Source: Cocos nucifera (lineage: Eukaryota; Streptophyta; Magnoliopsida; Arecales; Arecaceae). Taken from it: DNA of 64,000 bases. The notes under the pieces are model-generated. The model made no database searches. It saw nothing but the letters and a program-made list of their open reading frames with translations, and had not been told where the DNA came from. The number at the start of each line of letters is the position of its first letter. The first letter of the stretch is position 1. This document shows positions 1 through 11,093 of this stretch, one piece after another. The position numbers and the translations under genes are program-made. Where the stretch lies: positions 78,179-142,178 of the forward strand of contig QRFJ01004972.1 in NCBI GenBank assembly GCA_006176705.1, read 5' to 3'.

Positions 1-1492
1 GCGATTATCGAACTGCTGTCATAAATCTATAGTAATGATTATCCAAAATCACTACCATAGATCTACGGTAGTGGTTCTATAACCACTGCTTTAGATCTAT
101 AGCAGCAATTTTTGATAACCACTCTCATAGATTGAAAATAATTTTTTTATTTTTTTTAAATATAATATAATTTTAAAATTTAATATCTATTTTTATCATT
201 CATTATCTAAATAATTATCATTAAAATATCATCATAAAAATTTGCCTCGATTCGATGGCCCTAGCTTCATCGATTAAAAAAATTTGATTTTGACGTTCAC
301 GAACGATGATGCAATGATCTGATATATAAAGAATTTTGATGGATTCAAAAATCTGCAATGATATTTTTGATGATGTTTGTAGCATACTATCAAAGTTTTA
401 CTTCAATCAAATATCATTATTATGGTCAATTTAGTACAGAATGATTTCAACCATTAAACTAGAAACAAGCGATCAAAGGATCAAATGATATCTGATTAAA
501 GATAATTTTTTAGTTAAATGATCTTTATTATAATTTTAAATATTTTATACGATGATGATAGTAAAATTTAAATTATTTTTATATAAACATTCATGTTAAG
601 CAGATATTGCAAAAGCACGAGCATAATAACTAATGAAGTTTCAGAATAGTTATCAAGAGACGTATAGTTTTAGATCGTTCTTCATCTCATGAGTTAAATC
701 TTATAATCACCATCATAAAAAATAATTAAAATAGTAGCCAAGATCATTTATAAAAAAAATTATCTCATAATCGGATACCGTTTGATCTTTTGATCACTCG
801 TTTATCATTTAACGGTCGAAACTAACCTATACTGAACTGACCAAGATAACGATGTTCGATTGAAGTAAAACTTTTATAGTACATTACAAACATCATCGAG
901 ATCATCATTGTAGATTTTTGGATCCATCAAAGATCTTTATCTATCAGATCATCGCATTGTCGTTCATGATCGTCGAAATCAAATTTTTCTGATCGATGAA
1001 GCTAGGGCCATCGGATCGAGGCGATCTTTTATGACGACACTCTAATGATAATTATTTAGATAATGAACAATAAAGATGGATATTAAATTTTAAAATTATA
1101 TAATATTTAAAAAAAAAATATGGCAATGGTTATAGTTAACCGCTGCCATAAATAAGCTTATAGCAGCGGTTCCTACTAACCACTGCTATAGGTCCGACTT
1201 ATGGCAGCGATTTTACTAGCCGCTACTATAGGTCAGTGGTTCCTACTAACCGCTGCTATAGGTCCGACTTATGACAGTGATTTCACTAACCGCTACTATA
1301 GGTCCGACTTATAACAACGGTCATAATGAACCGCTGCTATAGGTCGATCTATGGCAGCGATTTTTTGTAACCGCTGCTATAGGTCCGACCTACGACAGTG
1401 GTTAATAAAAATCACAACCATAGGATCTATGATAGTAATTTCGAAAATCGTTGTCATAGTATGCACTGCCATAGGCTATTTTTGTAGTAGTG
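1..1492. mobile_element. CACTA-like (En/Spm) non-autonomous foldback element, left end outside window
   Basis: The right end at 1479-1492 reads, on the minus strand, CACTACTACAAAAA, a typical CACTA-superfamily terminus; a 3-bp target duplication would begin at 1493 (ata). Inside are two long arms in inverted orientation, about 125-560 and 700-1120. They share, as reverse complements, stretches such as the block around 241-280 (cgatggccctagcttcatcg) and the block around 985-1025. Subterminal DNA at 1-125 and 1125-1440 is built of short repeats. No transposase frame is present, so the element is non-autonomous. The left terminus lies before base 1. The assignment rests on the terminus and the subterminal repeats; the foldback core is unusual for the superfamily. 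Confidence 0.7.
1125..1440. repeat. Subterminal repeat array of the CACTA-like element
   Basis: About seven units of roughly 40 bp repeat a block resembling taggtccgacttatggcagc followed by a short spacer and aaccgctgctatagg. Each unit is itself close to an inverted repeat (GCAGCGGTT facing AACCGCTGC), so single strands could form a row of hairpins. Related but more diverged units occur at 1-125. In CACTA elements such subterminal motifs bind the transposase; here that role is inferred from position only. Confidence 0.7.
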
Positions 1493-2023
1493 ATAGCCTT
1501 CCACTAAAGGGATGATAGTGGATCCATCAGTTGGATAATCATTGGAGGTCCAAAGATCTAGTGCTTATCGGTTGATGAAATTATCATTCATTATATGATC
1601 TCTTTGATACATCTTTATAAATGATGGTCAGGTGGGCCAACCAAAGTTGGGCCTGATTATTCATTGGTTAGATGGACTAAGTATGGTCATGTTAATGGTT
1701 GGATCTAACTGGATCTTTTTCTGAGAAGGCCAAAGCCAACTCATCAGGGGTTGGGACAAAATTTAATTACTAAAAATTATTTGGAGAAATAATTGATTAT
1801 GAACCTACACTTAGATGTACATGGGTTTGCCAACCAAAGTTGAGCTCGTGTGTAATCTATGTGGATTCTTGTACCTCCTAAGAAATTAGGATAATTTCTC
1901 GAATTGAAGATAGAGACTACCAATTCGAATAAAATGGTGAGAAAAATTTTTTGATTAAAGTTCAAATCTTTAAATTTAATGAATCAATTACTAATTAGAT
2001 TTTAATTTTTTTTTTATGCAGAC
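1493..2023 (+). other. Untranslated leader of Copia-1, truncated by the CACTA-like element
   Basis: No coding frame. The stretch lies between the CACTA terminus and the first Copia-1 gag codon. Copia-2 has a leader of about 1.8 kb in the same position, so this is probably the remaining part of the Copia-1 leader. The 5' LTR and primer binding site are not visible and would lie to the left of the CACTA-like element. A pyrimidine tract ending in atgcag sits just before the gag start (2007-2023) and looks like a 3' splice site. Confidence 0.45.
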
Positions 2024-5000
2024 ATGATCACTTCTCTATCACTTCGATCATTGTTGGACAATGATAAGTTGATGGGATCCAACTTTGATAGCTGGTATCG
2101 AAAGTTGAAGATTGTCCTAGAGCATGAACGGATCCTATATATGCTGACAGATTCTGCACCTAAGGAGCCAACTGCCAATGCACGTGAAATAGTCAGAGAT
2201 ACTTATCAAAAGTGGCTCAGTGACCGAACCACGGTGCACTACATTATGCTGGCTATGATGAGCGATGAGTTCAGTCATAGGTTTGAGATAGCTCAGCCAA
2301 ATAAAATGCTTCAAGTATTGAAGGATTCTTTTGACACACCTGATAACATTAAGAGGCACAAGACTAGTTGCGCCATCTTCAATGCTAGAATGCGGGATTG
2401 ATTATGTACTGTACATGATCGAGCTGATAGAGCGCTTGAGCAAACTCAGCTTTCTCTTGCATGAACAACTTGGGAAAGATGCAATACTGAATTCACTACT
2501 AAAGTCCTATCTCCCTTTCTTTACTCATTATAGAATGATAAAGCTTGAAGTAAACTAGCACGGCTTACTAGGGTTACTTCAGAACTTTGAGAAGGATCAC
2601 CAGCTTCATAAAGAGTCGGTGAACTTAGTGGGAGGTTCATCTTCTGCTTTTCGATCCTTTAGGAAAGGAAGGAAAAATAAGAAGAAAAAAATAAAGAAGG
2701 TGCAAGTTCAGGCTGGGATATCAGTGCAATGCCAGACCAGAAAGATCAAGTCCGATAAGAGTCAAGCTGAATGCTTCTTTTGCAAGAAGCGGGGGCACTA
2801 AAAGAGAAACTATCCTTAGTACATTGCCTTCCTAGATCCGAATAGGTAGAGGAAGAAGCAAGCTGTTGCTGGACAAGATATTTATATGATAACTTCTTGC
2901 AATTTCTCTATTTATGATATTACTGACTGTATATTGGATATCGGTAGTCCTTACCATATTTGCTATTCTTTGTAGGGGTTGCAGGTCAGTAGAAGATTCG
3001 AGCAAGATGAGAGATTTCTGAATGTTGGAGATGGAAGACTAGTTCTAGTTCTAGCTTTAGAAATTTTGAAACTTATATTTGAATCTCATACCGTTGTTCT
3101 TCGTGATCCTCATTTCTATCCTAGTTTCTTTTTAAATATCATTTCTATAGGCCTTTTGGTCATGAACAATTATGAAATTTTAATAAAAAAATAAGTTTAT
3201 AATATCATTGTGAATGGTGTTACTACTTTCTGTGGATAATAATGGTGTATATATGTTATCACAATCTATTACTATAGTCTATTCTACTGGCAAGCATCTT
3301 AAATTAGATAGTATATTAGATATCTACTTATGGCACTATAGGCTAGGTCATATAAACAAGAGCAGGATAAATAGGTTGACTCAAGAGGGAATCCTTGAAG
3401 TCAGTGATTGTGAATCACTTCTAACCTGTGAGTCATATCTTCATGGTAAAATGACCAAGTCACCTTTTACTAAAAAAGGTGAGAGAGCCAATGACCTCTT
3501 AGATCTAGTACATACTGATATATGTGGACCAATGAGCACATGTTCCAGAGATGGATATGTCTACTTTATCACTTTCACAGATAATCTATCCAAATATGGA
3601 TATGTCTATCTGATGAAACATAAGTTGGATTTTTTTGAAATGTTCAAACAATTTCGAAGTGAAATAGAAAAACAAACTGAGAAGAGTATTAAAATTCTTC
3701 GATCTGATCGAGGAGAATATCTTTCTGATGAGTTTTTCACATATCTAGGAGAGAATGAGATTCTCTCCTAATGGACTCCTCCTAGAACACCACAGCATAA
3801 TTGTGTATCTGAAATGAGGAATCGAACTTTGTTAGACATGGTCTGATCCATGATGGAATTTATCAGCTTATCGATATCCTTCTAGGGATATGCACTCGAA
3901 TCGGCTTGTTATCTATTAAATAGGATTCTAAGTCTATGGTTAAAATCCCATATAAGATATGGACATGATGTAAGCCAACACTTTCATACCTTAAGATTTG
4001 AGGGTGCCAAGCTTATGTCAAACGGTTAATTATAGATAAATTTAGACCTAGGTCTGATAAGTATATATTCATAGGGTACCCAAAAGAGATCAAAGGATAC
4101 TATTTCTATCATGTTGATGAACAAAAGGTGTTCGTCAATCTTAGAATAATTTTTTTGAAAAAGAAATTTCTTAGTGAAGCAACCGTTGCCTTTATGGTTG
4201 AACTTGATGAAGTTCAACAGATAGAAAGTCCGACACAGAATATTGAACCTAAGTCAGATTTGATCAGATCAGATCCAAAGCCTAGTGAACCCGCACCATT
4301 AAGATGATCCGGTAAAGTACCACACCATTCGGATAGATACTATGAATTTTTGATCCAGGATGGTGATTCCATTGAACTCGATAAGAACGATGAGGATCCG
4401 ATCACTGATATGGATGCAATGCAGAGATCCGACTCTGAGAAATAGCTAGAAGCCATGAGATCCAAAATAGATTCCATAAAGGTCAATGATGTATAGACAT
4501 TAGTTGACCCATTTGAAGGGGTTAAACCCATTGGGTGTAAATGAATATTCAAAAGAAAAAGAGGCATAGACGAAAAGATGGAGACCTATAAAGCCCATCT
4601 GGTTGCCAAGGGGTATCGTCAATGTTATGGTATTGACTATGATGAGACATTCTTCTCAGTGGCAATGCTCAAATCTATTCGGATAATACTTACAATAGCT
4701 ACGCACCTAGACTATGAGATCTGGCAGATGGATGTGAAGACAACTTTTCTAAATGGAGAGCTAATCGAAGAGGTGTATATGATACAACCTGAGAGGTTCA
4801 CATCCATAGATGAGTCCAAGATGTGCAGACTTCAGAGATCCATTTATGGATTAAAGCAAGCATCTCAGAGTTGAAATATGCATTTTGATAAAGTGATCAA
4901 AATATATGGCTTCGTTAAGAATGAAGAAGAATCCTGCATTTACAAATAGACAAATGGTCCAGCAGTGGTATTTCTTATTTTGTACGTAGATGACATTCTT

Positions 5001-5968
5001 TTAATCAGGAATGACATACCTGTACTATAAGAAATAAAAGTCTGGTTGTCATCACAGTTCTCCATGAAGGACTTGGGTGAAGCATTCTACATCCTAGGGA
5101 TGAAGATTTATAGGGATAGATTTAAAAGGATTTTTGGTATATTCCAGTCCACGTACACAGAAACTATGCTGAAGAGGTTCAACATGGAGAATTTCAAAAA
5201 GGGCTATCTTTCGATAGGCCAAAAAATTTTTCTCTCTAAGAAGGATTATCCGACAACTCCTGAAAAGAGATAGCGTATGAGTAGAATTTCATATGGTTCG
5301 ATAGTGGGGTCTATTATGTATGCAATGACATATACGAGATCAAACATGACATACTCACTAGGAGTAGTGAGTATATACCAATCTGATCCTGAAGAAAATT
5401 ACTGGAAGGTGGTTAAAACCATTCTTAAGTATTTGAAAAATATTAAAGATCAATTGTTGGTTTATGGTAAGTCAGATCTGAAGCTTATAGGGTTTATAGA
5501 CTCCAGCTTTCAATTTGACCATGATAATAGTAAAAGTATGTCAAGATATATCATTACTCTAAATGGTGGAGTCATCTGCTGAAAAAATTTCAAGCAGCAT
5601 ATAGTGGCTGACTCTATTTGCGAAGCAAAATACATGGCAGCATCAAATGCAGCAAAGAAAGCTGTGTGGTTGAGAAAGTTCATCATCGAGCTCGGAGTAG
5701 CATACTTCATTGATAGTCCAGTCTTGCTCCACTACAACAACACTGGCGCCATGGCACAAGCAAAAGAATTGAAGGCACACCAGTGGACAAGCACATTTTG
5801 CATCGCTTCCATTTGGTCCATGAGATCATGGATCATGGTGATGTCGACCTTCAGAAGATCGACGGAAAGAAGAATCTAGTCAATTCCTTTACTAAAGCCC
5901 TGGTAATCAAGAAGTTCGATAACCATAAGTCGAAGATGGATATTAGATACTGTATCGAGTGGCTTTAG
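2024..5968 (+). pseudogene. Copia-1 gag-pol, decayed Ty1/copia polyprotein
   Basis: Gag begins at 2024 and is followed by a damaged zinc knuckle (CFFCKKRGH, about 2770-2820), a protease-like DIGS motif (2938), integrase with an HxxxxH/CxxxC region and HTDICGP (3330-3780), reverse transcriptase with YVDD (4984-4995), and RNase H to 5968. This order, with integrase before reverse transcriptase, defines Ty1/copia. The frame is broken by many in-frame stops and some frameshifts. Several stops stand where the related Copia-2 has Gln or Trp, for example before WTPP near 3769. The protein cannot be made; the copy is old. Strand and family are clear; the lineage within copia is not assigned. Confidence 0.93.
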
Positions 5969-5981
5969 GATAAGTGGGAGT

Positions 5982-8466
5982 TGTTGAAAATTATGTCCTA
6001 AAGTCAATCATTAGCTTGTTGATAGTTGAGATATTGTAATTGATTTATTAATTAATAAAAAATATTTTGGCATTCTTTTTCATCATAAATTTACATCTTC
6101 TAATGAACTCCATTATTGCGATGAAGTTCTTAGGACTATTTAGTTTCGATAAAGAGAGAATTTATCGATTAGTCCTTAAATTTATTTACGATTAAATGAT
6201 AGATTGTTAATTAGGACGACAGCATTCTATCGAGCATAGATCGCTGTATGCCTATATAGGTTGCTTGTCCTTCTTAATTAAGAAGTATGGAGATACTGGT
6301 ATGGCATACAAGTGAGATATAAGAATACATCATCACTAAACGTAACCAACTCCTAGAGTATTCTACTATCAAGAATATCTCTGATGAGATATAGATATAA
6401 GTGTCTCGTTAAACCTAAGATCATCTCAATGGACTTGCAAGCAACTCACTGTGCTTTGGTATTGGACTAACTGAATTTCTAATTTAGTAACGAAAGATTT
6501 TTAGGCATAGTCAAGTACTTGCAAAGATCAAGTGTGTGATCAAGATGGGATTGACCATAACAAGAGTTGGAGAAGAATGTATCACTATATTTCAATATAG
6601 CAAAATCTTAGCCAAGATAATCCATAAGATAAATTTGATATTTTGAAATATAATATGGACAGCCTGATCAGAGTTGATAATTGAACTCTGAGGTATCCTA
6701 TGAGCATTTTGGTCAAGAGGATGAATTATATGAAAACTATATCCACATGAATTCTAAGGATGTTGTTCTATATATTCGATCTATCCGACCATCGGGTATC
6801 ATTGCTAGATGGTTCATTTTGATTGGTATAGAAATTTATTTCTATGCTATCGACTTAGATTCGAACCTATGGGGTCACACACATTAGAGTTCATGATCTG
6901 ATCGGATGGTTGATCAATGATTGAGAATCATTCTAAGATTAAACGATCAATATGATTGATGTTTAACCTAGTGCAAATATTGCAAGAGGATCGATTAGCA
7001 ATTCGATTGCTAATTGGCTTAATTTGATTAAGCCAAAGAATTGAGATTAAGTTTAATTAAATATAATTTAATTAGATTTAGTTTAGGCTTGATTGAATCA
7101 AGTTCCAATTGGATTTATTAGATAAGCCAAGTGAAAGAAAGAACTAATCTAGTACTAACTAGGACTTAGATCAATACAATTTTTTAATTTAATTAAAAAA
7201 TTAAATTAAAATTAAATTTAATTTAATTAAATCTTTAAATGGGTTAGGTTTTTATTTAATTGGGTTGGTTTTCTCTTGTTTCTATTTGATTAAAATATCT
7301 TGTTTGATCAAGTCAAAATAGGAGTCCTAATGTGACTAGGACTCCCTGTTCCTTGCGCCACCTAATCCTCACGCCCCACACTTTTTTTTTTGTGTTTTTA
7401 TGTGAATAATCTTCATGCCCAAGGTTTCTCAAGCCTCCCTTCTCGCTTCTTTTTTCTCATATGAAAGTTTGTTGGAAGACCAAGTCAAAAAGAGAATTAG
7501 TTTTGCTTAAGGATTCTATGAGATAGAATTCTTATCAACCAAATCTCTTCCCATAAGTGTGCCGACCCATCCTTTCTTATTTTCTTTGATTTTTATGATA
7601 AAAAAGGATATTTTTGTGCACCCCCCCTTGCTGGTCCATGGCAGAAAAAAAGGTGGGGGCACCCAACTCTTAGGCACCCCAACAACTTTCCTTATTTGAT
7701 CCTTCCTAGTCTAGATTTTTGACCTAATTTAGACTATACATATCTCTTTATTTAAAGAAAATTTTTGGCTAATTTTTGTGGATTGTAGACATTTGAGAGG
7801 CCTCTTTAGTGTAGAAAAATCAAATAAAAATTTACCTGGATCGTGGAGATATTGAAAACATAAATTAGGATGTCTAGAAAAAAAATAAAGAAGAAGAAGA
7901 GGGTCTTCTTCTAGGATTTTTGTTCCAGATCTCTTCCTCCCTTTTTGTGAGCTTTCGAGAGGTGTCTCATTATCACAAATCTTTTTCTTTTCTTTTGGTA
8001 TTTTGGAGTATCCAAGTTTTGAAGAAGGAAGCATCGGATCAACCATCAAAGAAAGATCAACATAGTGCTAGCATATTATGCTGATTTTCTGCATCAGGAT
8101 CTCTGATTGTGTTCGTGGGCTCGTATGGATGACTCCTAAAGGCCGAACGCGTGTGCAGCTCGTGATTTCATCCTCAAGTCTAGATTAGCAAGTTAGAATG
8201 TCTAACTTGCTTAGGTAATAGATCCGATCTATTAACTTTATACCTGCATTTGTTGTAGTGTAGATCTAGGTTGATTTGATCAACCTTTTCTTTCTTGTTT
8301 GATTTTAATTTTTGATTTAATATCATATTTTGATCATATAATAGATCTAAGATTTAGGTGTTTATATATTTATTTAAATAAATATTTGATTTATTTAAGT
8401 CTTTCGCTGCATGATCTTGAAAAAATTTCAAAATCTATCCGTGAAATCCTAGATCTGATTCCTTCA
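5982..8466 (+). mobile_element. 3' LTR of Copia-1
   Basis: A polypurine tract (taagtgggag, 5971-5980) directly follows the RNase H region and is followed by TGTTGAAAAT, the start of an LTR. The proposed end is CCTTCA at 8461-8466; the Copia-2 LTRs end in the same CCCTTCA just before their primer binding site, which supports this boundary. Length is then about 2.5 kb. No long reading frame is present. Without the 5' LTR the right boundary remains an estimate. Confidence 0.65.
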
Positions 8467-8485
8467 CCAAAGGCTTGGTCAGGAT

Positions 8486-9440
8486 CTAGCCCCAAGCAGC
8501 CAGTAGGTTAGAGTGATCAGCTCCCTGGATAATAAAGGCCGTGCCATCCTGTGTACCCCTAATACTCCCATCAAAGTTAACTTTCAAGAATCTTGAAGGT
8601 GGGGGCTTCCAAACAATAAACACCCATTGGATCGCTATACAAGCAAGATGGGAGTCCCAAGTCTTCTTGAGCTTGGAGGTCACGTCAATCAACTCACTGG
8701 CAAGGATCAGGGCTCTCTCAAAGATAACCCTCATTAGGCACCCTCTAGACTCAAAGATAGTAATATTCCTAGCAAGCCATATATATTGGATGATATAGGC
8801 CGTCTGAATAGCAACCTCTCTGGACGAATCAACCCTAGCCCTTCACCTCAAAAACTCAAGAAATGTCGCAACTGGGTCATCCCCCTGGACAAAGTGATGG
8901 TGCAAACCCACCAAGAACCATACCCATCTCGTAGTTGGGCAAAGAAAAAGGCATGTGCTCCATTGTCTCCTCCTTCACACCATAGATGGAGGAGGTGGCC
9001 TGAATGTCCATGCCTCTTTCCCTAAGAGTGGCTTTGATCGGAAGCCTTTCCCAAGCAACCTTCCAGAGAAAAAGACACACGCTCGGATGAGCGCCTAGCC
9101 TCCAAATCCATCCACCGTCCATTTGGCTAGTGACCTCTGACTGATACAAGCAGTAGAGATCAGCTGTAACTGGTCTGACCATGGTCGAGGATCCCTACAC
9201 TCTAGTATTTGGACTACTATAAATGAGAATAGCTAAGAACATCACCGTTCTCCCCAAATACTCTCCAAACAAACGATGCCTATGCTAACATGATGGAAAA
9301 GATCGCTAATCCTCATTGAGTCGATCACCTCAAGACTGATGAAAGTTGGCTACTGAACCAGCAGGGTATCAGCAATCCAAAAATCATAAAGAACATAAAC
9401 AGATCTGCCATCCCCAATCATTCATCTTATCTGTACAGTG
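8486..9440 (-). pseudogene. LINE (non-LTR retrotransposon) ORF2 C-terminal remnant
   Basis: Read on the minus strand, 9440-9360 carries a motif of plant LINE ORF2 (MIGDGRSVYVLYDFWIAD). Next comes a zinc-binding reverse-transcriptase segment (WIWRLGAHPSVCLFLWKVAW, about 9100-9040), then an RNase H-like start (PPPSRFLKVNFDGSIRG, about 8610-8560). Frameshifts and stops separate the pieces, and the RNase H domain is cut after about 30 residues. Endonuclease and catalytic reverse-transcriptase parts are absent. The fragment lies only about 20 bp from the proposed end of the Copia-1 LTR. Confidence 0.85.
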
Positions 9441-9589
9441 ATATTCTGGCTCGCACATGGACTTTTCTTTCGTATAGGAGAAGCCCTCTGGCTAACCTGG
9501 ATCTCGCCGCTCGCATGGAAAATCCTATACCTTTGCGGACTGAAGTTGCGAACCCTGTTTCGACATCACGTCCCGACGCGTAAACGAAC
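9441..9589. other. GC-richer spacer without recognised content
   Basis: The stretch between the LINE remnant and duplicated module A has no recognised motif. Its base composition resembles module A, so it may be further upstream sequence of that module. Confidence 0.3.
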
Positions 9590-10378
9590 GGACAGGATCA
9601 TTTTGATCGGCTACAATAGAGGGCATGGAAATGCTATGCACGCGTGCGATGTTATATGGAACGTTTATTCAGGCCGTCTGCCGCAGATGGCATCATACGG
9701 ATCCCGAAGGACACCCACCGCACCTCCTCTCCTATAAACCGGGCCTCCGTCTGCCGACTCATTGGTTCCCTTTCATTCCAGAACACGAAGGAAAGAATGA
9801 GGCCTCTCGCCAAGCGGTGGACGAGAGGTACAGCCATTGGAAGTCCATGACCCCGTTTACTCCGAATTCCTCGCCAGTGCTTTCAATGTTCTCTCCTCTC
9901 TTTTTTTTCCTCTTCACTCTTCTTGTTCTTCCTTTCATGAGATTCTTGGTCCTTGGTTTTGAACGAATGCCGGATGTTTCTAACCTAGGGTTTCGATTCT
10001 TGCTTCACTCTTTTTTTTTTTAGTTCCAGAGGAAAACCGTTTCTTATTCCAATGGAAGGTTTTCACCGATTCTTGGAGGGTTTTAGCTTGTGGGGTTTTG
10101 ATTCTTCGATAGTTTCTTCTATTTTTTGATTTGTATTATCATTGAAATTTTCTATTTTAGTTTAAAAAAGGTGAAACTAAGGAAAGTAACGCAAGGCCGG
10201 TAGCTTAACCGAGTATATAATGAAGAAAGAGAGGATCTTAGGGCAGTGCTGATGGACAAAATGGTTGTTTGGCCCATTTTTAGTATTTTTTTCTAATTTT
10301 TAATTTTTGGAATGCTACTGAAAATATGGTGCAGCGTTGCTTCCTTTAACCAAATATGAATGATGGTTGCTTAGATGC
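9590..10378 (+). promoter_or_regulatory. Duplicated promoter/leader-like module, copy A
   Basis: This segment is a direct, diverged duplicate of 57415-58355. It has a TATA-like box (TATAAA, 9733-9738), then pyrimidine-rich leader sequence containing cctagggtttcgattcttgc (about 9984-10003), a motif common in plant 5' untranslated regions. Open frames inside it (9625-10023) keep partial similarity between the copies (for example ERYxHWKSM) but have no recognised domain. Similarity ends at 10378 without a coding body. It is probably the promoter, leader and perhaps first intron of a gene copied or captured without its exons; a repeat with its own promoter is the alternative. Confidence 0.5.
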
Positions 10379-11093
10379 ATGGGGAGGACTCTGATGGAAG
10401 TGATGATGAGAAGAGAGGATCAGGAGAATCTGGGGGGTGGTGGTCGAAAGAGATGATGAGAAGGAAGTAAGGAATAGGATATTGTAAGAAGATATGTATA
10501 GATGTATGAAAATTTCTTTTGTTTATATATTGTTTATGTTAGCATTATCTAATGACAAATTCTTCCGCCAGGGGACTCTGTTGGAAGCGCTCAGGTGAAA
10601 ATATATTCTGAACTAATATTTTATCATCATAGAATGTATTTTGATACTAGTGAACTAGTTTTAATATCACTACTGCATTTGCGATAATATCATGGACAAT
10701 ATTTCTTTATTCCTTTTCACTCACTGTCACCCAAAATCAGCTAATCTGTTCTTATTCTTCTTCACTTATTATTCTTGTTTGTGTAAGAACAATATTTGCA
10801 TATATTCTTTTCTTTAAATCCATGGATTGTGCGAATTATATTTGTATATGGAAGCACTGTTTTTTCTTTCTTACACCTGAATCTCTTAATCTTGTCACTG
10901 TGAAACTGAAGATAATTTGCTACTTTGAACATTTTTTTCAATGAAATCCCTAATGGGATTTGTAAAGATAATTAAAAAAGTATATGAACAATTAAAATCA
11001 TGGTAAGATAGTTTAAACTCTGCCTAAGTGATATATTTGTACAATGAAGTCCATGAATCTCTCTTCTCCCCCTCAACCTCATGTCACAGATTT
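10379..11093. other. Intergenic, probable 3' flank of the receptor kinase
   Basis: AT-rich sequence without a supported gene. It lies downstream of the minus-strand receptor kinase stop codon and should contain its 3' untranslated region. No canonical AATAAA on the minus strand stands out between 10900 and 11093. Confidence 0.5.
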
